NCBI GenBank assembly: GCA_963763855.1
Contig: CAVXPU010000008.1
Span: 62,001-126,000, forward strand
Length of the DNA: 64,000 nucleotides
Source of the DNA: JAIBCC01 sp963763855
GTDB taxonomy: Bacteria > Acidobacteriota > Blastocatellia > Pyrinomonadales > Pyrinomonadaceae
Direction of reading: 5' to 3'
A program made the position numbers and the translations under genes. Shown in pieces: positions 33,146 to 42,432 of the stretch (within the stretch, counting starts at the first letter, position 1; the number at the start of each line of letters is the position of its first letter). Below the pieces are notes generated by a model that did not search any database, was not told where the DNA came from, and saw only the letters and a list, made by a program, of their open reading frames with translations.

Positions 33146-35020
33146 TGCTAATGCTTTTTCTTCTGCGACATTTTGCTCTTTCGCGTATTCCCTTACATCT
33201 TGCGTGATTTTCATTGAGCAGAAATGCGGACCGCACATTGAGCAGAAGTGGGCAAGTTTGGCACCTTCGGCTGGGAGCGTTTCGTCGTGGAATTCTTTGG
33301 CGATGTTCGGGTCTAAAGCGAGGTTAAACTGGTCTTCCCAACGGAACTCGAAGCGGGCTTTGGAAACGGCGTTGTCGCGAATTTGTGCCGACGGATGACC
33401 TTTGGCGAGGTCTGCCGCGTGTGCCGCGAGTTTGTAGGTGATAACGCCTTCTTTGACATCTTGTTTGTTTGGCAAACCCAAGTGTTCCTTTGGAGTTACA
33501 TAGCACAGCATCGCACAGCCGAACCAGCCGATCATCGCCGCTCCGATGCCCGAAGTGATGTGGTCGTAACCCGGTGCGATGTCGGTGGTCAGCGGTCCGA
33601 GCGTGTAAAAAGGAGCTTCGCCGCAGACTTCCAACTGCTTGTCCATATTCTCTTTGATGAGGTGCATCGGGACGTGACCGGGACCTTCGATCATCGTTTG
33701 GCAATCCATTTCCCAAGCGATTTTGGTCAATTCGCCGAGCGTTTCGAGTTCGGCAAATTGGGCTTCGTCGTTGGCATCGGCAATCGAACCGGGACGCAAT
33801 CCGTCGCCCAAACTGAACGAAACATCGTAAGTCCGCATAATCTCGCAAATGTCTTGGAAATGCGTGTAGAGAAAACTTTCTTCGTGGTGGGCGAGACACC
33901 ATTTCGCCATAATCGAGCCGCCGCGTGAGACGATTCCCGTCGTCCGTTTCGCCGTCAGCGGAATATACGGCAGACGAACTCCGGCGTGAATCGTGAAATA
34001 ATCAACGCCTTGTTCGGCTTGCTCGATGAGCGTGTCGCGGTAAATTTCCCACGTCAAATCTTCGGCTTTTCCGTTCACTTTTTCGAGTGCCTGATAAATC
34101 GGCACAGTCCCGATCGGCACGGGCGAATTCCGCAAAATCCATTCCCGCGTCGCGTGGATATTCTTGCCCGTTGACAAATCCATCACCGTATCCGCCCCCC
34201 ACAGGGTTGACCAACGCATCTTTTCGACTTCTTCTTCAATCGAAGACGCAATCGCCGAATTTCCGATATTTGCATTGATTTTGACGAGGAAATTTCGCCC
34301 GATAATCATCGGCTCAGATTCGGGATGATTGATGTTGGCAGGGATAATCGCCCGCCCGCGAGCCACTTCTTCGCGGACAAATTCGGGCGTAACGATTTCG
34401 GGAATCGAAGCACCGAAACTGTCGCCTTTGTGCTGATGGTGGAGAGATGAGCGGTCGGATTTTTCAGAAAGACGGACAAGAGTTTCCGAGTTCCGTTGCC
34501 GTCCGAGATTTTCCCGAATCGCAATATATTCCATCTCCGGCGTGATAATGCCTTTACGAGCGTAATGGATTTGCGTCACACAACTGCCCGATTTTGCACG
34601 AAGCGGCGGACGTTTCAAAGCGGGAAATTCTTCGAGTTTTCCACTCTCTTTAATCTTCGCAATATCTTCCGCACCTTTGGTCAAATAACCGTTATCCTGC
34701 GGCAAAATCTCGCGTCCGACATATTCCTCAACATCGCCACGCCCGATAATCCAATCTCTCCGCAAACTCGGCAAACCTTCTCTTTCGTTACATTTAACGG
34801 TTTCATCCTGCCAAACTCCGCTCGTGTCATACACCCGCACAGACGGATTTTCTTCCAAATTCCCGTCAAAATCCTTCGACGGACTCAAACTGATTTCCCG
34901 AAACGGAACTCGTAAATTATGTTTGTTTTGATTGATGGTCGAGCCGTTAGTTTCAACGTAAATCTTACGCGAATTCGGCATTTTTACTTCAGTTGATGTT
35001 TGTTCTTTAATTTCACTCAT
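33053..35020 (-). CDS. thiC: Phosphomethylpyrimidine synthase
   Basis: The 655-residue radical SAM enzyme makes HMP-phosphate from AIR in thiamine synthesis. Key parts are GADTVMDLSTGKNIHATREW near residue 270, GVDYFTIHAGVRL near 340, EGPGHVPMHLIKENMDKQ near 480 and the C-terminal iron-sulfur motif SMCGPHFCSMKI near 602. It carries the N-terminal domain of long ThiC forms. A GGAG ribosome site lies 7 bp before the ATG, inside a TPP riboswitch. The last 90 bp are repeated, diverged, up to eleven times downstream. Confidence 0.96.
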   Translation of the reverse strand: MSEIKEQTSTEVKMPNSRKIYVETNGSTINQNKHNLRVPFREISLSPSKDFDGNLEENPSVRVYDTSGVWQDETVKCNEREGLPSLRRDWIIGRGDVEEYVGREILPQDNGYLTKGAEDIAKIKESGKLEEFPALKRPPLRAKSGSCVTQIHYARKGIITPEMEYIAIRENLGRQRNSETLVRLSEKSDRSSLHHQHKGDSFGASIPEIVTPEFVREEVARGRAIIPANINHPESEPMIIGRNFLVKINANIGNSAIASSIEEEVEKMRWSTLWGADTVMDLSTGKNIHATREWILRNSPVPIGTVPIYQALEKVNGKAEDLTWEIYRDTLIEQAEQGVDYFTIHAGVRLPYIPLTAKRTTGIVSRGGSIMAKWCLAHHEESFLYTHFQDICEIMRTYDVSFSLGDGLRPGSIADANDEAQFAELETLGELTKIAWEMDCQTMIEGPGHVPMHLIKENMDKQLEVCGEAPFYTLGPLTTDIAPGYDHITSGIGAAMIGWFGCAMLCYVTPKEHLGLPNKQDVKEGVITYKLAAHAADLAKGHPSAQIRDNAVSKARFEFRWEDQFNLALDPNIAKEFHDETLPAEGAKLAHFCSMCGPHFCSMKITQDVREYAKEQNVAEEKALAVGMAEKAAEFKATGSEIYQGNLPDGAKEHH

Positions 35021-35028
35021 TGTTTTTC

Positions 35029-35168
35029 TCCTTACGTCGGCATTACCCGAATCAAGTATTATGGGTCTTTCGATTTTGGATTTTAGATTTTGGATTTTGG
35101 ATTGGTTTTAATCAAACATTACAAACCTTAAATCTTAAGCATCGAAACTCTCAGCCGTAGCTCCCCAA
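35029..35168 (-). promoter_or_regulatory. TPP riboswitch in front of thiC
   Basis: On the minus strand the leader has GGGGAGCTACGGCTGAGAGT (pyrimidine-binding arm) and, about 85 bases later, ACTTGATTCGGGTAATGCCG followed by ACGTAAGGAG (pyrophosphate arm). These are the two conserved halves of the THI element. The AAGGAG ribosome site is within the 3' strand, so ligand probably blocks translation. The P3 arm is enlarged by an AT-rich GATTTTGGATTTT repeat (35071-35104). Confidence 0.85.
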
Positions 35169-35184
35169 ATTGTTTATTACCTCA

Positions 35185-35355
35185 CTATTTCTCTTTAGAC
35201 GGCGTAGATAAAGCTACCAAGATAAGACCGATAGCCAACGACCCAAAACTCGCGGATGAAAGTCCTTTGCCTAACCCAAGCGAAACGCCCACAGAAAATA
35301 TTGAAGCTAAAATGCAGAATATTCCTACTCCTTTAAGTATCTTTTTGTTATTCAT
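35185..35355 (-). CDS. Small membrane protein (56 aa) behind a TPP riboswitch-like leader
   Basis: An ATG at 35355 opens a 56-residue frame ending at a TAG at 35185. It has two hydrophobic segments, VGIFCILASIFSVGVSLGLG and ASFGSLAIGLILVAL, separated by a Gly/Lys/Ser turn, with Lys residues at both ends: a hairpin membrane protein. It follows a second TPP-like leader and lies 17 bp before the thiC riboswitch. I do not recognise a family. A thiamine-related role is only suggested by its leader. Confidence 0.6.
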   Translation of the reverse strand: MNNKKILKGVGIFCILASIFSVGVSLGLGKGLSSASFGSLAIGLILVALSTPSKEK

Positions 35356-35360
35356 TTTTC

Positions 35361-35417
35361 TTAATAACTGTCACCTTTTTTGTTTGACCGTTGTTTTGGC
35401 TTTTTATTTTTACTCAT
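35361..35417 (-). CDS. Short basic leader peptide (18 aa), tentative
   Basis: The ATG at 35417 lies 5 bp after the second TPP-like element, the position expected for a regulated start. It reads MSKNKKPKQRSNKKGDSY-stop, then 5 bp to the next ATG at 35355. It could be a leader whose translation is coupled to the membrane protein, or a decayed start of a former gene. No homology can be claimed. Confidence 0.35.
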   Translation of the reverse strand: MSKNKKPKQRSNKKGDSY

Positions 35418-35421
35418 TGTT

Positions 35422-35503
35422 TTTCTTTCTTCGTCGGTATTAATCGCTTCAGGTTTTTAGCGTAATGTTCAGTCTGAACAACTCTCAGCTCTCGCTCTGC
35501 TGA
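35422..35503 (-). promoter_or_regulatory. Second TPP riboswitch-like element
   Basis: On the minus strand GCGAGAGCTGAGAGTTGTTC matches the first conserved half (GGCTGAGA), and ACCTGAAGCGATTAATACCG, followed by ACGAAGAAAGA, the second half (ACCTGATC..GTTAATACCGGCGAAGGGA). Spacing is shorter than in the thiC leader and fits a compact THI element. Several consensus bases differ (AGCTGAGA for GGCTGAGA, AAGC for ATCx), so binding could be weakened. Confidence 0.65.
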
Positions 35504-35521
35504 AAACTTTTGCAAATCCAA

Positions 35522-36436
35522 TTAAATTATATTTGTTGAGCCCAATAAATCATAACCCTGTGATACTAATAAAATAGCATTAGCGAATTTTGGGTCGATA
35601 TCTAATTCACAAAATCTAGCCATTCGTGTTTTTAGTTGTTCTTTGCTGGAAGTGCAGTTAGCTTTCCTATGTAGTCGGTGAAAAACAAGTGGTAAAAGAT
35701 AAGTTTTCGCTGAAATGAACTTAGCTAACTGCGAAGTTTCATAAGGTAAATTATTTTCAATTTGCGAAATTGCAGAGTCTATATCATTTTGAGAATATCC
35801 ATATGTTTTTATTAGTTGAGTCTTAATTTCACTTATTCTTTTAGAAATTTTTGTTTCTGATATGCAAATACCATCAGGTTGGTCATCGCCAAGTTTTTCT
35901 ACCTTATATTTGGTTGTCTCAATTTGTATTTGATTACTGTCTCTAAATTCTAACAAATGTTTAACTGCATATATGATAAATAGAGGCTTCAATTTCTCAA
36001 CCGCGTCTTGTATTAAGGTGTTAATTTCTATTAGCAATTTTATCTCTGATTTATCTGCATTTGGCAGATTATCCCTAGAAACTTCGACAGCAGCGATTTC
36101 ACTAAGTAATAAATTCTCCGAGGTGTAAACTCCAAGTCGGTATAAATATCTTAACTCCGGTTTTTCCCTACCAATTAATAAATCTATATCGCCATCAATA
36201 ATATAAAGCCTTTTACGCGATCCAATTTGATCAGCTATACAGGCTTTAATTACTTCATGTCTGCCACTTAAGGGGAAAATTCTTTTAACTTTAGCTTTAC
36301 CTTCGAGGATTCTTTCAATAAGAATTTCATACATATTCCTATTCAAATCATCTTCAACATAAATCTCAATGTCATTGTAAGGACTAAATAGATATGTAAG
36401 GGCTTTGAAGGCTTTTTGTGAGTAGCTAGGTATCAC
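35522..36436 (-). CDS. ariB: PARIS-like AriB (DUF4435/TOPRIM nuclease)
   Basis: The 304-residue protein has TOPRIM-like features: the Glu in EIYVEDDLNRNMYEILIERI near residue 24 and the DxD in RLYIIDGDIDLLIG near 80. This is the DUF4435 signature. It starts at a GTG that overlaps the AriA stop (TAGTG). DUF4435 proteins paired with an AAA ATPase are the effector of PARIS, a system that senses phage anti-restriction proteins and cleaves tRNA. Identity as true AriB is likely but not proven. Confidence 0.72.
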   Translation of the reverse strand: MIPSYSQKAFKALTYLFSPYNDIEIYVEDDLNRNMYEILIERILEGKAKVKRIFPLSGRHEVIKACIADQIGSRKRLYIIDGDIDLLIGREKPELRYLYRLGVYTSENLLLSEIAAVEVSRDNLPNADKSEIKLLIEINTLIQDAVEKLKPLFIIYAVKHLLEFRDSNQIQIETTKYKVEKLGDDQPDGICISETKISKRISEIKTQLIKTYGYSQNDIDSAISQIENNLPYETSQLAKFISAKTYLLPLVFHRLHRKANCTSSKEQLKTRMARFCELDIDPKFANAILLVSQGYDLLGSTNII

Positions 36437-37845
36437 TAATTATTACCTCCACTCAAATCAATACAGTGTTCAATGTCTCCTAAAATTATTGATGGAGAAT
36501 GTGTTGCTAAAATAAGTTGTAAATTAGGATTTGCAGTTCGTATTGCTTCAACGAACAACTCTTGCCAACGAACGTGAAGCGACAATTCTGGCTCGTCTAC
36601 AATGAAAACATTGGCAGTTTTCGCATCAGGATTAAAAAACAAATGTGTAAGGATAACAACAATTTGGCTTTCGCCAGAAGCGAGTGCAGTTATTGATTTC
36701 TCATCACTATTTTTAAATTTCACAATTAAATTAGCTGTCTCGTTGAATTTTATCTCTTTTCCGCTGTCGCATAAAAAAGCATTTACAGTTTCCAAATATT
36801 TGTTAATTGTTTCATTTAAATTTTTACTGTTTTCGATATATTCGTCCACATGCTTTTTAATTTTAATTATTCGATCATACTGTGGTCTATTAACCATCCA
36901 ATCCATAAAGGCAGTTATTTTTTTCATCGGATCATTATTAGTTTTCTTGGCTTTTTTACTAGGGCTTGAAAACGGATCAGCTTCTAGGAATTTTTCCACA
37001 TTTCCACCAGCAGGAAGAATTTTGGACAAGTCTTCTAATCTCTTAAAAAAAGGATTTAAGGACTTATCAATTTCATTTTCTTGTAAACCGAGTGTAACCA
37101 AAGTTTGTTTAATTTGGTCCTTCGTTCCAAAGAATTTTTCATCCAAAATCGGAAAAATCTTGGGGAAACTACTCGACGTATTTTCAAATTCAATAGAGCT
37201 TAAAATAATTTTCTTTCTAAAATCATCAGTTAATTTATCTCTTCTTGCTTTAATTTGGCGGAAATTTCTTTCAGCCATGTCAGAGGCTTCAGCTAAACTT
37301 CGATGCAAAAATAACTTGAATATGTTTGGATTTCTTCGTCGAAAAACTTGCTGCGATGTAACTGTTCGTTTTTCGTGAAAATAATCTAACCGTCTTTCAA
37401 TATCGAGAAACATTGGAGTTGGTAAGTCTTTTATTAGCTTTAGAACAGGATGGTCTGAAAACTTAGCTTCTAATTCTCTATAAAAAGTTTCCTGCTCCTC
37501 TCTAATCTTGAATATTGGGGTAAAATCAAATACATCTTCAGAAAGTATTGGTAACTCCAATACATCGTCAAACTTATTAGCTCCAATTTGGACTTTTCCA
37601 TTTTCTTTTTTAGCCCAAATATTAATTGAATGATCGCCATCATTATCAATTTCTATTTCCATCTCTCTGTAGTCTGAAGTCGCAAGATTTATCAAGGACG
37701 GTGAAATTAAAGATGAGATACCATTTACAACGGTTGTTTTTCCCGAACCATTGATTCCTGTCAAGAAATTTATGTCCTCAAAGAACTTAATATCGAAATT
37801 CAAATACCCATGAACTTCCGTTGCTCGAAACCGTTTTATTCTCAT
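36436..37845 (-). CDS. ariA: PARIS-like AriA (AAA/ABC-type ATPase sensor)
   Basis: The product has 469 residues from the ATG at 37845. It shows Walker A FLTGINGSGKTTVVNG near residue 28, a signature TALASGESQIVVILTHLF, Walker B NVFIVDEPELSLHVRWQELF and the switch ILATHSPSIIL. Between them lie helical regions. This is the OLD/Rad50-like AAA_15 type; with a DUF4435 partner it fits PARIS AriA. An upstream TTG at 37857 is possible but lacks a good site, while GGTGAAAAGT precedes the ATG. Confidence 0.75.
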   Translation of the reverse strand: MRIKRFRATEVHGYLNFDIKFFEDINFLTGINGSGKTTVVNGISSLISPSLINLATSDYREMEIEIDNDGDHSINIWAKKENGKVQIGANKFDDVLELPILSEDVFDFTPIFKIREEQETFYRELEAKFSDHPVLKLIKDLPTPMFLDIERRLDYFHEKRTVTSQQVFRRRNPNIFKLFLHRSLAEASDMAERNFRQIKARRDKLTDDFRKKIILSSIEFENTSSSFPKIFPILDEKFFGTKDQIKQTLVTLGLQENEIDKSLNPFFKRLEDLSKILPAGGNVEKFLEADPFSSPSKKAKKTNNDPMKKITAFMDWMVNRPQYDRIIKIKKHVDEYIENSKNLNETINKYLETVNAFLCDSGKEIKFNETANLIVKFKNSDEKSITALASGESQIVVILTHLFFNPDAKTANVFIVDEPELSLHVRWQELFVEAIRTANPNLQLILATHSPSIILGDIEHCIDLSGGNN

Positions 37846-37966
37846 ACTTTTCACCAAGTCTTTTATATTTGCGAGTCTTAAATTATACAGTTAATTTATT
37901 TTGATTTGACCATGTATTGCAATTAAAATAATTTTACTGTTTTATTTGCTAGAAATTCAAACACAA

Positions 37967-38349
37967 ATGATAAAAGAAACCGCCGAAAACCTATTTGAAA
38001 CAAAAGCCAAAGCCTTAATAAACGCCGTCAATTGCATTGGCGTAATGGGCAAAGGAATCGCGTTGCAGTTCAAGCAAAAGTTTCCCGCCGATTATTTCAA
38101 TGCTTACAAACTCGCTTGTCAAAACGGCGAATCGGCAATCGGTATTCGATTTAGGATTTGGGAATGCGGATTGCGGATTTCACCTTGGCTAACGATTAAT
38201 CCAAAATACTAAATCTGAAATCCAAAATCGCAATGATGGCTCTCGGTTGCGAACTCGGCAGTTTGGATTATATGGAAGTTAAACCGTTGATTGGAAAGGC
38301 TTTTAGTGATTTGCCGAACATTGGAGTTTTGCTCTTTGTGCCGAAATAA
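37967..38349 (+). pseudogene. Macro-domain protein gene, middle replaced by repeat
   Basis: The 5' part encodes KALINAVNCIGVMGKGIALQ and FKQKFPADYF, the ADP-ribose-binding start of a DarG/Appr-1''-p-type macro domain. The 3' part encodes AMMALGCELGSLDYMEVKPL and ends IGVLLFVPK at 38349. The middle 60 or so residues are gone and replaced by about 85 bp of AAATCC-type repeat (38147-38232) with stops in frame. The ATG at 37967 is taken as start. Function is probably lost. Confidence 0.75.
38147..38232. repeat. AAATCC-type short repeat inserted in the macro-domain gene
   Basis: The left end CGATTTAGGATTTGGGAATG and the right end ATCTGAAATCCAAAATCG are imperfect inverted repeats of each other (CGATTTnGGATTT). 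The same type of sequence occurs at 35071-35104 in the thiC riboswitch and as CCGAAATCCCAAATCG near 21830. It looks like a small dispersed intergenic element. Confidence 0.5.
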
Positions 38350-38363
38350 TTATTCTTTAACAA

Positions 38364-38969
38364 TCAAAATAAATCGTCAATCTTAATCTCAACTTCGGGA
38401 AATGCCGTTAAATTAAGTGAATCGCCCTTTCGCAAAGTGCGTTTGAATTGATAGCCGTCTTCGCTTGGTTCGCGGAGGTCTTCTATGGTTTCGTTTTGCA
38501 GATTTAACACGAGGTATTGCTGAATTCCGGCTTTTGCGTAAGCCAGACTTTTAGTTACACGGTCACGTCCAAGGGTGGTGTCGGAAATTTCAACGATTAA
38601 TAAAATATCTAAAGGAGTCGGATGTCTTTCCAAATAAATCTCACGCGGCGGGTTGGCTAACACGATGTCAGGTTCGGGTTCGGAATAATCATCCAAAACT
38701 ATTGGATTTTGATTACGAATAATTGCCCGATTTCTCAAGACATCTCTCAGGATTTCGGCAAATAAATCATTTATAGCGGCGTGTTTTATTCCCTTCGGCA
38801 TTTTTTCGATTATTACTCCGTTTAACAATTCAACTTTGTCTTCGGTTGTTAGGATTCCGTGTTCAATCATTTCGTCATATTGCGTAACGCTGATGAGTCT
38901 GGCGTTGAAAACTTGACCGTTTTGATAAACTTCGGTTTTCGGAATTGTTCTGTCTAAAACTGTGGACAT
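38364..38969 (-). CDS. Uma2-family (DUF820) endonuclease-like protein
   Basis: The 201-residue protein fits the Uma2/PD-(D/E)XK family: EDKVELLNGVIIEKMP near residue 40, SEPEPDIVLANPPREIY near 95 with the acidic Pro-Asp, and LLIVEISDTTLGRDRVTKSLAYAKAG near 122 with ExS and Lys-Tyr. Such proteins are numerous in cyanobacteria and Acidobacteriota; biological role is not known. Confidence 0.85.
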   Translation of the reverse strand: MSTVLDRTIPKTEVYQNGQVFNARLISVTQYDEMIEHGILTTEDKVELLNGVIIEKMPKGIKHAAINDLFAEILRDVLRNRAIIRNQNPIVLDDYSEPEPDIVLANPPREIYLERHPTPLDILLIVEISDTTLGRDRVTKSLAYAKAGIQQYLVLNLQNETIEDLREPSEDGYQFKRTLRKGDSLNLTAFPEVEIKIDDLF

Positions 38970-39100
38970 ATTTTATTTTCCTCGAATTAGAATTTTACAC
39001 CAATTTTTTGATAGTCTGAAATTTAAAGTAAGTCCAACTGAAAATGAATCCAAATTCAATGTGAAAGCGAAATCAACAATAGAAATTAGGAGATAAACAA

Positions 39101-39610
39101 ATGAACAGACGTGACTTTTTGAAATCGGGAACAATATTTGGGGCATTTATTGCTGTTGGCGGGCTTTCGTTTAATTCGTTTGGGCAAACGGATGATTTGC
39201 CTTTTGAAAAGATTGTCAAAACAAATGCCGAATGGAAAAAGATTTTGACTGCCGAACAATATCGAATTACGCGAGAAGCCGGAACTGAAGCACCTTATTC
39301 ACATTCTTTTACAAATTTGAAAGCAAAAGGCACTTTTACCTGTGTTTGCTGTGATTTACTGCTGTTTAGTTCAAAAAATAAGTATAATTCGGAAACAGGT
39401 TGGGCTAGTTTTTATGCTCCGATCAAGAAAATCAACGTCCTAGAAAAAGAGGATAATTTGCTTTCTGAAAAGCGGACGGAAGTTTTGTGTAATCGTTGCG
39501 ATGCTCATCTCGGACACGTTTTTAATGATGGACCGGAGCCGACAGGTTTGCGTTATTGCATCAATGGCGTGGCTCTAAAATTTGTTAAAGAAGCAAAGAA
39601 AAAAGCATAA
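39101..39610 (+). CDS. msrB: Tat-exported peptide-methionine (R)-S-oxide reductase
   Basis: The 169-residue protein opens with MNRRDFLKSGTIFGAFIAVG, a twin-arginine signal. The MsrB domain follows with two zinc-binding CxxC pairs (CVCCDLLLF, EVLCNRCDAHLGHVF), the GWASFY segment and the catalytic Cys in GLRYCINGVALKF. It repairs R-methionine sulfoxide in proteins, here in the periplasm. A GGAG site precedes the ATG. Length is normal for a single-domain form. Confidence 0.92.
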   Translation: MNRRDFLKSGTIFGAFIAVGGLSFNSFGQTDDLPFEKIVKTNAEWKKILTAEQYRITREAGTEAPYSHSFTNLKAKGTFTCVCCDLLLFSSKNKYNSETGWASFYAPIKKINVLEKEDNLLSEKRTEVLCNRCDAHLGHVFNDGPEPTGLRYCINGVALKFVKEAKKKA

Positions 39611-39738
39611 TAATTGGTAAATTTAGCTAAATAGTTTCTCTGCATATTGTTTAGCTTCCCACAAATTTCTTTATCCTAAATCCTTAATTATGCTATAAAT
39701 ACAAAGGCTCATATCTTTATTAAACAAAGGATTTATCG

Positions 39739-41894
39739 ATGAAGAAAAAAATATTCTCCGCACTTTTAATTGCTGCTTTATTTATCACATCGTTGGCTAT
39801 TTTTACGCCACAACAATTTGCCAAAGAAAATAATGATGTAGCAAATTTGGCTTTGATGCTGCCTGAATCAGATGTAATTGTGGCACTTGATATGAATCAG
39901 ACTTTGAATGTTGTCGGTCCGATTTTACTTAATCAAGACGCGAAAAAGATTGAGAATTTGAGAAAATTAGTGAAGTCTTTGGAAAATGTTATCGGAGTAA
40001 ATCTTTATGATGTAAAGCAGGTGGTGGCGGGTATGAAAGTTCCGGCGGCGGATGCTAAAAATTTTACTGATGATTTGAATTTTACCGTGATTATGCGAAC
40101 GGCTCGCTCTAATTCGGCAATGCTCGAAGATTGGAGCAAAAAAATGGATGCGATCAATGCATTCAATCTGGAAAAAGAGCCGACCGAAGAATATATTGAC
40201 GCTTTCAAACGCTTTCGTTATTACAAAATGAGTAAAAAAGCATACCGAAGACATCACGAAATTAAACAAAGGATTTGACGAAATTTTGCAAAAGGCAAAA
40301 ACGATGAGCGAATTGTTTAACGAATTGCCTAAAGAGCTCTAAAAACAATAAGTTATATAAAGACTCGATCAAGAAAAATAAGGCTTTAATCGAATCAATT
40401 AAGCAATTTCAAGACGTTTTGAAACTTGACGCAGATGTTAAAACGATTTCAGATTCAACTGATAAAATTGCAAAATCGTTGGAACGAAATCTCGCTGGAT
40501 GATTCGCAAAAAGCGGAAAAATTGGCGGATCGTTTTAAAGGAAGCGAAGGCGAATTCATCCGAATTTTAAGACAAGAGTTGAAAATATCGCCAAAATAAA
40601 TTCTCTGTTGTGGCTTAATGAATTACGAATTTTACGAGAAACTATCGAAAAAGAATTTCGGCGATTCTCGACGAAGACACCATGCAAATCGCCAAACGAA
40701 ATGATGAAGCAAAAGTTTGACGACATAATTAATCTTCTCGCCAATTTCCCAACAGTTCAAACTAAGCAAAATAAAGACTTAAGATCAATCGTCAGTAAAT
40801 TGCAAAGACTGGAGGACGCAATGAGTATTCGTCTTGCTCCTTTGAAAGATGCAATGAAATTTGATGAAATCACAGAATCAGAAAATCCAACTCCTAAAAA
40901 GCTGAAAAGCGTTGCCAAATCGATCAAAGAAAATGTCAAAATCGCTGAGATCAACGGCAAAAAAATGATGACAATTGACCCTGAAAAAGTTGATTTGTGG
41001 GGACCTTCGTTTGAAGAAGATGATAAAGAGATTGCCAAAATTGAAAAAGATAAACAAGCACCAGTAATTGCCGAACCAACCAAGGAAAAACCAATAGCGA
41101 CAGTAGTTATCGCGGCTGAACAAGCTAAAAAAGACGAAAAACAAAAGGACGAAATAGCTAAACCGGAGAAGAAAAAAGAACTTTTTGCTGTCGGATTTTT
41201 AGACGATACAACAATGGTTATGGGATTTGAAAACGGAATTAAGGAAATTTTGAATCGGCAAAGCGAATACAAAAATCCGAAAGCCGCCGAAATGGTCAAC
41301 AGCTTTAAAAATCCGCTGATTTCCTTTGCCACAAATTCCAAAATCTTTGAAAACTTGGCTAAAACATTTGAAACACTAGCAGCTAAAAAAGACGATGAAA
41401 AGAAAAAAATGTCGCCGACTGATAAATTTTTCAGAGATGTTAATATTTTTGGCTCGGTCGAATTTGACGGCGATGGAACGGCAACTAATGATCTAATGCT
41501 CTCGCTCGGTTTTACAAAAAATAGGGTTGAAGAAATCTTTGACGCGAAAGAATTGGAAGAGGAAAGTTCGGTTTTAGAATTAGGCGATTATCAAATCAGT
41601 AAAGCGATTTTTTACGATTTATTAAACACACTCAAAGCCTATAAAGTCTCGATGAGTTTTAAGTTTGAGAAGCAAAAACTTGCGGCTTTAATTGAAAATG
41701 CTCCGCAAATGATTGAAGAAATCAAAAATCAAAAAGGGAAAAATGCAGATCAATCCGAGCAAATTGCGAAAACCAAGATTGAAGACTTCGAAAATCTACC
41801 CGATATTTTAAGTTCGCCAAAATTTTATAAAGATTTAGCTGAAATTGTGGCTCAAAGGATTGATAAAAAAAATGAACGGACAAAATCGAAGTAA
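39739..41894 (+). pseudogene. Exported lysine-rich hypothetical gene with several frameshifts
   Basis: The start is clean, with signal peptide MKKKIFSALLIAALFITSLA and DVIVALDMNQ. Translation shifts frame near 40230 (A run), where KHTEDITKLNKGFDEIL continues in another frame. Breaks recur near 40340 and 40500, with open segments between (LDDSQKAEKLADRFKGSEGE). From about 40600 one long frame runs to 41894. Joined, the segments would give roughly 700 residues, rich in Lys/Glu. Broken gene or local indel errors. No family recognised. Confidence 0.6.
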
Positions 41895-42072
41895 TATCAA
41901 AGCCGGCTTAAAAGTCGCTATTGTTTTGAAAGAAGATCAGCGGACGGGAAAGCGGACGGTTGGGATCGTTAAAGATTTATTGACGAATTCGTCGAATCAT
42001 CCGCATGGAATCAAAGTTCGTCTGACTGATGGAAAAGTCGGTCGGGTGCAGGAAATTATAGTCGAGGATTAA
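41872..42072 (+). CDS. ywbE: YwbE family protein
   Basis: The 66-residue protein begins MNGQNRSNIKAGLKVAIVLK and contains EDQRTGKRTVGIVKDLLT and HPHGIKVRLTDGKVGRVQEI. This is the short DUF2196/YwbE family, beta-rich and conserved over its whole length. Its start overlaps the end of the previous frame by 23 bp; the longer start upstream is unlikely. Function is unknown; an RNA-binding role has been guessed from the basic fold. Confidence 0.85.
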   Translation: MNGQNRSNIKAGLKVAIVLKEDQRTGKRTVGIVKDLLTNSSNHPHGIKVRLTDGKVGRVQEIIVED

Positions 42073-42084
42073 GCGTAAAACATT

Positions 42085-42432
42085 ATGATGCAATCAGTTA
42101 CAACCGATTCTGGGTTGATTTATACCATCACGAAACACGGCGATGGTGAGGCAATTAAAAAAGGCGACAACGTAATCGTCAATTACACAGGGCTTTTAAC
42201 AAACGGTGCAATGTTTGACAGTTCGATCACGAGAAATGACCCATTTTCGTTTCCGGTTGGTGCGGGAATGGTTATAAAAGGTTGGGACGAAGGCTTGGTA
42301 AATTTTCGAATCGGCGACCACGCAACGCTCATAATTCCGCCTGAAATCGCCTACGGAGCAAGCGGTGCCGGTGGTGTAATTCCTCCAAATGCAACACTTA
42401 TCTTCATTATCGAAGTTCTTGGCGTGAAATAG
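42085..42432 (+). CDS. FKBP-type peptidyl-prolyl isomerase
   Basis: The 115-residue single FKBP domain contains GDNVIVNYTGLLTNGAMFDS, FPVGAGMVIKGWDEGL and PPEIAYGASGAGGVIPPNAT. These include the Tyr, Phe, Asp and Val-Ile-Trp pocket residues of active isomerases. There is no signal peptide, so it acts in the cytoplasm. The stop is directly followed by the ATG of the hydrolase gene. Confidence 0.9.
   Translation: MMQSVTTDSGLIYTITKHGDGEAIKKGDNVIVNYTGLLTNGAMFDSSITRNDPFSFPVGAGMVIKGWDEGLVNFRIGDHATLIIPPEIAYGASGAGGVIPPNATLIFIIEVLGVK

Noticed and set aside
33324..33928. Long open frames on both strands inside thiC (192 and 181 codons)
   Set aside because: They are shadows of the thiC frame, rich in Arg/His/Ser, without family resemblance.
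36602..37378. 258-codon plus-strand frame opposite ariA
   Set aside because: Antisense shadow of the ATPase with Ser/Phe/Leu-rich composition.
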